A stretch of 64,000 nt of DNA, from contig JBLXFH010000002.1 of NCBI GenBank assembly GCA_048262255.1, positions 868,001 through 932,000 on the forward strand. The letters are read 5' to 3'. This document shows positions 58,856 through 64,000 of this stretch, one piece after another. Numbering within the stretch: the stretch's first letter is position 1; each line of letters opens with the position of its first letter. The notes below the pieces were generated by a model. That model did not search any database, was not told where the DNA came from, and worked only from the letters and a program-made list of their open reading frames with translations. The stretch comes from JABMNT01 sp048262255 (GTDB taxonomy: Bacteria; Pseudomonadota; Alphaproteobacteria; Rhodospirillales; Casp-alpha2). Position numbers and translations under genes: made by a program.

Positions 58856-61168
58856 CTACCCTTTCGATCGGACTTTTAGACGCAGCGCGTTCAGGGTAAC
58901 CAACAGTGATGAAGACGACATGGCGATGGCCGCAACCAATGGAGTGGCCAGACCAGCAACAGCCAACGGGACAGCACAAATATTGTAACCAATGGCGAGG
59001 CCAAAATTCTGGCGGACGATTCGATCAGCCTGTCTTGCCATCCGGATCGCCACCAGAACAGGAGCCAACTGATCCCCCTGGAACAACAGGTCAGCGGCTG
59101 TCTGGCTGACATCGGCTGCCGAGGTTGGCGAGAGCGAAGCGTGCCCGCTGGCCAGCGCCGGGGCGTCATTCAAACCGTCACCAACCATCAAAACCCGATG
59201 CCCCTGTGCCGCCAGTTCTTTCAGACGCGCAACTTTTCCGGCGGGCCCAATATTGGCGCGCCAGATGGATATGCCAAGGTCTCTGGCCACGGTGCCGGTT
59301 GGTGTCTCGCGATCCCCTGACAACAGTTCCACAGCCATACCAAGCTCTTTTAGTTTGGTAACCGTCTCTGCAGCGTCTTCGCGGAGCTGGTCTGAGAAAA
59401 CAAAACGGACGGGCGCCTCATCGCCTTTAAGCATCCATGTTTCCAAATAGGGGTCTTGCGTTGTTGCCACCTCATGATCCGGAAACAGCCAGTCTCGACG
59501 CCCCAATTTCAGCGGAACGCCATCCACAGTGCCACTAAGTCCCTGACCGGGTTGCTCATGTACATCCTTAACCTGCGGCAATACATGATCGCCAGCGGCC
59601 CGCAGCAATGCCTGGCTCAGCGGGTGCCGGCTGTATCGCGCCAGCGCCGCCGCCATTGCAAGCTGATCATTGGAGACTTCCTGAGACGGCAGCATCTCAA
59701 CACGGCCCTTGGTCAGGGTGCCGGTTTTATCAAAAACGATGTGATCACATTCCGCCAAGCGCTCAAGGCCATCCGCCGCTTTGACAATGATGCCGCGCCT
59801 GAGGAGTGCCCCCGTTGCAACCACCTGAACGACCGGCACCGCCAACGCGAGCGCACAGGGACATGTGATGATCAGCACCGCAATAGCCGCCATCACGGCA
59901 GGCTCCCACCCGGAAGACGTGAAGACCAACCAGCCGACGAAGGTCAATGCTGCAATGGCATGGACAATGGGCACATAAATCCGGGCGGCCCGCTCGGCGA
60001 TACGTACATATTTCGCCCGCCCCTGCTCGGCAGCCTCAACAAGCCGGACGATTTCGCCCAGCACAGTGTCGCCGGAAACCGCGCTGATCTCAACTTTCAG
60101 GGGACTGCCGACGTTCAGCGTACCGGCATAAACCGCATCACCAATGCCTGCCCGCACAGGCAACGTCTCCCCATTCAACAGGCTGGCGTCAATTTCCGTC
60201 CGCCCCTCGACAACCACCCCATCAGCGGCAATCCGTTGGCCTGCCGCAACAAGCAATGTCATACCGGGCTCCAACTGATCGGCCGGCACCGAGCGCTCCT
60301 TTCCCTGTGCATCAAGAACAACCGCAGCATGGGCGTTCAGTGTCATCAGATGTTCGGCTGTTGATCGGGCCTGCGAACGGGCCCGCAAATCCAGATAGCG
60401 CCCGATCAGCAGAAAAAACAGCAGGCTGACCGACGCATCAAAATAGGCATGTTCGCCGCCTTCTATTGTCTGGTAAAGGCTCATTCCGGCGGCCAGCAGA
60501 ACCGCCAGGGAAATGGGCACATCCATATTGACCCGACGGGCTTTTAAGGCGGCCAGTGCAGAACGGAAAAAAGGTTGTCCGGCATAGGCCACGGCGGGAA
60601 GCGCAATCAGAGCCGATACCCAATGAAACAGGGCGCGTGTCACCTCATCCATGCCAGAAAAGGCCCCGGCCCAGACGGCGACGGAAAGCAGCATGACGTT
60701 TGCCGCTGCAAAACCGGCAACCGCCATTGCCGATAATAACTGCCGACGCCCCTTGTCGTCCTGATCTTTTAACATCTCCGGATTATAAGGGGCCACCGGA
60801 TACCCGAGCCCTGTGACGGTCTCAACAATCCTGAGACCAAGCTCCGCCCCGCCCCGCCATTCGACGACCAACCGACGAGTGCTCATATTAACCCGCGCCG
60901 AAAGAACACCCGCCAAAGCCAAGACCGCGCGCTCGATTTTGGAGATGCACGCCGCGCAGGATAAATTTTCGACCATCAGATGAAGGGAAGCGCAACCGTT
61001 GCGCTCGCTTTTCACAAAAGCTGTCGGATCGGTAACATCCCGACCTGCATTGGCAGCTGACTTTGGGCCTGCATACTGGTCATTGGCAGCCGTCGCCAGC
61101 CCAGACACCGGACAACATCCACCGCCAAAGCTCATCTCTTCTCCACCGGAATAGGCGTGCACCGTCAT
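58856..61168 (-). CDS. ccoI: cbb3-associated copper P-type ATPase CcoI/FixI
   Basis: A 770-aa copper-exporting P1B ATPase that supplies Cu for CcoN. The N-terminal metal-binding domain has the C-A-A-C motif (NLSCAACISKIERAV). The transmembrane metal site is CPC in ITCPCALALAVPV. The phosphorylation motif is FDKTGTLTKG, the SEHP-equivalent is SRHPLSQALL, and the hinge is MVGDGLNDAPAL. A Cys-rich leader (GGCCPVSG) is present before the MBD, as often in CcoI. The ATG overlaps the ccoH stop by 4 bp. Confidence 0.94.
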   Translation of the reverse strand: MTVHAYSGGEEMSFGGGCCPVSGLATAANDQYAGPKSAANAGRDVTDPTAFVKSERNGCASLHLMVENLSCAACISKIERAVLALAGVLSARVNMSTRRLVVEWRGGAELGLRIVETVTGLGYPVAPYNPEMLKDQDDKGRRQLLSAMAVAGFAAANVMLLSVAVWAGAFSGMDEVTRALFHWVSALIALPAVAYAGQPFFRSALAALKARRVNMDVPISLAVLLAAGMSLYQTIEGGEHAYFDASVSLLFFLLIGRYLDLRARSQARSTAEHLMTLNAHAAVVLDAQGKERSVPADQLEPGMTLLVAAGQRIAADGVVVEGRTEIDASLLNGETLPVRAGIGDAVYAGTLNVGSPLKVEISAVSGDTVLGEIVRLVEAAEQGRAKYVRIAERAARIYVPIVHAIAALTFVGWLVFTSSGWEPAVMAAIAVLIITCPCALALAVPVVQVVATGALLRRGIIVKAADGLERLAECDHIVFDKTGTLTKGRVEMLPSQEVSNDQLAMAAALARYSRHPLSQALLRAAGDHVLPQVKDVHEQPGQGLSGTVDGVPLKLGRRDWLFPDHEVATTQDPYLETWMLKGDEAPVRFVFSDQLREDAAETVTKLKELGMAVELLSGDRETPTGTVARDLGISIWRANIGPAGKVARLKELAAQGHRVLMVGDGLNDAPALASGHASLSPTSAADVSQTAADLLFQGDQLAPVLVAIRMARQADRIVRQNFGLAIGYNICAVPLAVAGLATPLVAAIAMSSSSLLVTLNALRLKVRSKG

Positions 61169-61644
61169 TCCGGCACCGACAGGTCATGAACTTTGTAGTA
61201 AACCCGTTTTCCATTTTGCATGGCGCTGATTTCCAGACGCCACTGACCTGCAAGCAAATTGGAAGCCGAGCCTTTGTATTGCCCCGGCTGGTCCTCAATC
61301 AGAACCAATTGCTGGTCAACGCCCGTACGGGCGGGGCGTATCAATTGGCCGCCCATTTCAAGACCGCGAACGGCGGCGCCCTCTTGATCCGTAATGGAGA
61401 CTGTAATGCGCTGACCATCAGTCACCATAACATGGCTTTGCCAGCCGACGACCTTCTGGGCATTGGCATCGTCCAGCGTCTGATTGTATTTCACCCCTTT
61501 TTCGTAGGCATGATCCGTGCTTAGTCCCGGCCAGCTGGACAAGGCAAAATACAGAAAGGCCCCATTGACGGCAAAAATGACACCAAAAAATCCGAGCATG
61601 GCATAAAGCACTGTGCGGCCTGTTATCGGTCGATTGAGAATCAT
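61165..61644 (-). CDS. ccoH: cbb3 oxidase assembly protein CcoH/FixH
   Basis: A 159-aa protein with one N-terminal helix (VLYAMLGFFGVIFAVNGAFLYFAL) and a periplasmic FixH domain. SSWPGLSTDHAYEKGVKYNQTLDDANAQKVVGWQ contains the conserved T-x-x-A-Y-x-x-G-x-x-Y-N motif of the family. It overlaps both ccoG and ccoI by 4 bp. Confidence 0.92.
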   Translation of the reverse strand: MILNRPITGRTVLYAMLGFFGVIFAVNGAFLYFALSSWPGLSTDHAYEKGVKYNQTLDDANAQKVVGWQSHVMVTDGQRITVSITDQEGAAVRGLEMGGQLIRPARTGVDQQLVLIEDQPGQYKGSASNLLAGQWRLEISAMQNGKRVYYKVHDLSVPE

Positions 61645-63119
61645 TTTCGTGGTCCTCTGAATATGGTGTCGTTAATGGCGCTCGTGTTCGAATTCAAGGG
61701 TCGCAGCACAAACCGGATGTCCGTGGAATCGTCGGCAAGCACTTCACTGGGCGCCGTGACCAGAAGCCGGAAACTATGTACACGGTCCGGTTTGACGGTG
61801 AAGTATGGCGTTGTCGATTCCGCCACATCTTCCGAACCGACAACTTTTAAATGCGCTCCGGCCAGACCTTCAATAGAGAGCATAAATGTGCGCTGCATGG
61901 GGGCCTTATTCAATATCTTAAAGGTATACCCGTTTCGCACCCGGCCATCCGACAGCGGAACAAACAGCGGATTGCGGTCATGCAGGACGCTGAGATCCAG
62001 ATCCGACCGGTTCACCAGAGCATACAACATCACACTGCCGACAATGCCGATGGCGATCAGATAGATGAAGGTGCGCAAACGAAACAGGCGCACACCGGTG
62101 TCTTCGCCCCTGCGGCGCCGTTTTTCGCCAGCGATGGAGGCATACCCGATAAGTCCCGATGGTCGGCCAACCTTTGCCATGACGTCATTACAGGCATCAA
62201 TGCACAAGGCGCAGGTGATACATTCAAACTGTTGGCCATCGCGAATATCGATGCCGGTTGGACAGACGGCAACACATTGGTTGCAGTCCACACAATCGCC
62301 CCGGTCTTCCCAGGACGCGCCTTTTTTATAGGCACCGCGCGGCTCGCCCCGGTCGGCCCGATAGGTCACGACCAGCGAATCCTCATCCATCATGCCGCCT
62401 TGAATGCGCGGCCATGGGCACATGTAGATACAGACCTGCTCACGCATCAAGGCGCCCAGCGAGAACGTCGTGAAGGTCAGCACGGCAATGGTGATGTAAG
62501 CAACCGGGGCGGCTTCCAGGGTCACCAGCTCTCGTGCCAGCGTTGGCGCATCCGCATAATAAAACACCCACGCGCCCCCAGTCAGGACAGATATGATCAG
62601 CCAAATCACAACTTTGGCCACGCGCTTCATGGCTTTTGAAAGATCGAGAGGTGCATTGTCGAGCCGGATACGCGCCGCCCGGTCCCCTTCAATCCAGCGC
62701 TCCACATAAATGAACAGGTCCGTCCATACCGTTTGTGGGCAGGCGTAACCACACCAGGCCCGACCGAACAGCGAGGTAATAAAAAACAGCCCAAGTCCGG
62801 CCATGATCAGCAGTCCGGCTAGATAATAAACTTCCTGAGGCCAAATTTCGATAAAAAAGAAATAGAACTTACGCGCTGGGAAATCGATCAGCACAGCCTG
62901 ATCCGGGGCCCCCGGCCCGCGGTCCCAGCGCAGCCATGGCGTGATATAATAGACCCCTAGGGTGACAAACATTACCCACCACTTCAGGTTACGGAATGTC
63001 CCCCGGGCACGCTTCGGATGTATTTTCGTGCGCTTTTTATAAAGCGAACGGTTCTCTTTCTTGTTGACCGCCTTAACGTCAACCTGCTCGACATTAGGGG
63101 TTTGCTTCGTCGCGCCCAT
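61641..63119 (-). CDS. ccoG: cbb3 oxidase maturation ferredoxin-like protein CcoG/FixG
   Basis: A 492-aa membrane Fe-S protein that reduces Cu2+ for insertion. The ATG at 63119 with GGAGG 5 bases upstream is preferred over one at 63137. Seen: FIEIWPQEVYYLAGLLIMAGLGLF, CGYACPQTVWTDLFIYVERWIEGD, two [4Fe-4S] motifs CVDCNQCVAVCPTGIDIRDGQQFECITCALCIDACNDVM, and a C-terminal Ig-like domain (from about 380). Five helices span the membrane. It is followed by ccoH with ATGA overlap. Confidence 0.94.
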   Translation of the reverse strand: MGATKQTPNVEQVDVKAVNKKENRSLYKKRTKIHPKRARGTFRNLKWWVMFVTLGVYYITPWLRWDRGPGAPDQAVLIDFPARKFYFFFIEIWPQEVYYLAGLLIMAGLGLFFITSLFGRAWCGYACPQTVWTDLFIYVERWIEGDRAARIRLDNAPLDLSKAMKRVAKVVIWLIISVLTGGAWVFYYADAPTLARELVTLEAAPVAYITIAVLTFTTFSLGALMREQVCIYMCPWPRIQGGMMDEDSLVVTYRADRGEPRGAYKKGASWEDRGDCVDCNQCVAVCPTGIDIRDGQQFECITCALCIDACNDVMAKVGRPSGLIGYASIAGEKRRRRGEDTGVRLFRLRTFIYLIAIGIVGSVMLYALVNRSDLDLSVLHDRNPLFVPLSDGRVRNGYTFKILNKAPMQRTFMLSIEGLAGAHLKVVGSEDVAESTTPYFTVKPDRVHSFRLLVTAPSEVLADDSTDIRFVLRPLNSNTSAINDTIFRGPRK

Positions 63120-63154
63120 GGGTGCCTCCAGCCACACCTGGGCAAACGGCCCTT

Positions 63155-64000
63155 CTATCTGCCGCCGCCAAGGGAATGTACATAAACCGCCAATTGTTTA
63201 ACAACAACCGGATCCAAAATTTTCCCCCATGCCGGCATCACGCCATTGCGGCTATTCGATACCGTATCGACAATTGCCGCCTTGTCACCTCCATACAACC
63301 AGATTTGATTGTTCAGACTCGGCGCCCCCAGTTCCGCATTCCCCACACCGCCCTCACCGTGGCAGGCAACGCAGTTGTCGGCGAACACCTCTTCGCCGCG
63401 CGCGACCGCTTCTGCGTCGGCCTCTCTGCCGGATATGGACAGCACATAATCCGCAACATCAGATATCTGCGCCCTTTCCAGAATTTCATCCTTGAAAAAC
63501 GCCGGCATTGCCGACTGGTGAGCATCTTCGGAAGCGTCATTGCGCACACCATGGGTGATCGTGAAGTGGATATTCTCGATGGAACCGCCCCAAAGCCACT
63601 CATCATCGTTCAGGTTGGGATACCCCATGAACCCCTGCGCACCGGAACCATGGCACTGCGAACAATTAACTTTAAATGCAGCCCGACCACCGGCCATGGC
63701 AAATCCCAGCATCTCTTCATCCGTGCGAATCTGTTCAAGCGAGGCGGTTTCCAGCTTATCCAGATATTGTTTCTGGGCGGCTTTCGCGTCAGCCACCGTC
63801 TTTTCGACTTCCGCCCGCGAGCTGTAGCCAAACACGCCTTTGGTGTAGGAACTGACCAAAGGCCAGGCCGGATAAACAATCATATAACCAAATGACCAGA
63901 TAATCGTCGCGTACAGGATCGTCAGCCACCAGCGCGGTAACGGATTGTTCAGTTCCTGAATGCCATCCCATTCATGGCCCGTGGTTTCCAGGCCCGATTT
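63155..64000 (-). CDS. ccoP: cbb3 cytochrome c oxidase subunit III CcoP/FixP (partial)
   Basis: Dihaem cytochrome c subunit of the cbb3 terminal oxidase. The frame is open to the window edge; the visible part starts at KSGLETTGHEWDGIQELNNPLPRWW, typical of residues about 10-35, so only a short N-terminal piece is missing. One helix (LTILYATIIWSFGYMIVYPAW) follows. Two haem motifs are seen: NCSQCHGSGAQG and NCVACHGEGGVG. The C-terminus AVYVHSLGGGR is usual. ccoNOQ are expected just beyond the window. Confidence 0.95.
   Translation of the reverse strand, partial: KSGLETTGHEWDGIQELNNPLPRWWLTILYATIIWSFGYMIVYPAWPLVSSYTKGVFGYSSRAEVEKTVADAKAAQKQYLDKLETASLEQIRTDEEMLGFAMAGGRAAFKVNCSQCHGSGAQGFMGYPNLNDDEWLWGGSIENIHFTITHGVRNDASEDAHQSAMPAFFKDEILERAQISDVADYVLSISGREADAEAVARGEEVFADNCVACHGEGGVGNAELGAPSLNNQIWLYGGDKAAIVDTVSNSRNGVMPAWGKILDPVVVKQLAVYVHSLGGGR

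Noticed and set aside
1..64000. CRISPR arrays, tRNA or rRNA genes, insertion sequences, toxin-antitoxin or defence islands
   Set aside because: No regularly spaced repeats, no cloverleaf-like or rRNA stretches, no transposase motifs and no defence domains were seen on either strand.

Overview
The window reads as a chromosomal segment of a metabolically versatile, aerobic alphaproteobacterium, probably marine or otherwise adapted to host- or algae-derived compounds. The evidence is a cbb3 oxidase assembly operon of alphaproteobacterial layout, a MocR-type TauR, tripartite tricarboxylate and spermidine/putrescine-type transporters, and many small catabolic operons each with its own GntR, XRE or MocR regulator. 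The species cannot be named from the sequence. Gene density is high. I saw no tRNA, rRNA, insertion sequence, prophage or CRISPR array.

Layout. 1-2.5 kb: a dimethylglycine/sarcosine-dehydrogenase-type flavoprotein, cut by the window edge, behind an XRE-cupin regulator. 2.6-4.6 kb: a Sel1-repeat lipoprotein converging on a membrane-anchored coiled-coil protein. 5.0-9.8 kb: a four-gene PotFGHI-like ABC importer whose last permease carries an unusual repeat-bearing C-terminal extension. 9.8-21.3 kb: a taurine/sulfonate island. A divergent promoter drives tauR on one side and, on the other, an omega-amino-acid aminotransferase followed by an alpha/beta hydrolase, a PanB, a redoxin and a domain-permuted aconitase-family enzyme. 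Then ald, xsc and pta follow, with a MscS channel behind them. 22.2-26.2 kb: a phytase-like secreted protein, a ZntB/CorA transporter and a GST.

26.2-36.0 kb holds the most enigmatic system. It is an eight-gene, largely overlapping operon: GntR, a DUF3604/PHP-like hydrolase, a glyoxalase-like VOC protein, a complete succinate-dehydrogenase-like complex (B, C, D, A) and a TauE/SafE exporter. A second TauE/SafE and an AzlCD exporter pair are transcribed divergently. It looks like an undescribed pathway that oxidises a succinate-like acid. 36.0-38.6 kb: a class III adenylate cyclase and an orphan solute-binding protein. 38.7-43.7 kb: an acyl-CoA synthetase, SDR, ACAD10/11-like dehydrogenase, APH-type kinase and DUF6285 operon with the gene content of the levulinate/4-hydroxyacid (lva) pathway. 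43.8-47.6 kb: APS/PAPS reductase, a two-subunit sulfopyruvate-decarboxylase-like enzyme and a cytoplasmic gamma-glutamyltransferase.

47.6-58.3 kb is an oxalate regulon: GntR, oxc, frc, a formyltransferase/formyl-THF hydrolase-like gene, fhs and a universal stress protein, plus a tctCBA transporter. A GTATACCAC-type operator lies in front of both gntR and tctC, so the transporter is probably an oxalate importer. 58.6-64.0 kb: ccoS, ccoI, ccoH, ccoG and ccoP, with the start of ccoP beyond the window.

Functional links: Tpa, Ald, Xsc and Pta would convert taurine to acetyl-CoA plus sulfite. The ComDE-like pair could feed sulfopyruvate into the same Xsc step. Oxalate is activated by Frc/Oxc and its formate captured by Fhs into the folate C1 pool. 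CTGG(A/C)-type direct repeats spaced 23 bp occur at the tauR/tpa, ald and ABC-transporter promoters and suggest one TauR regulon.
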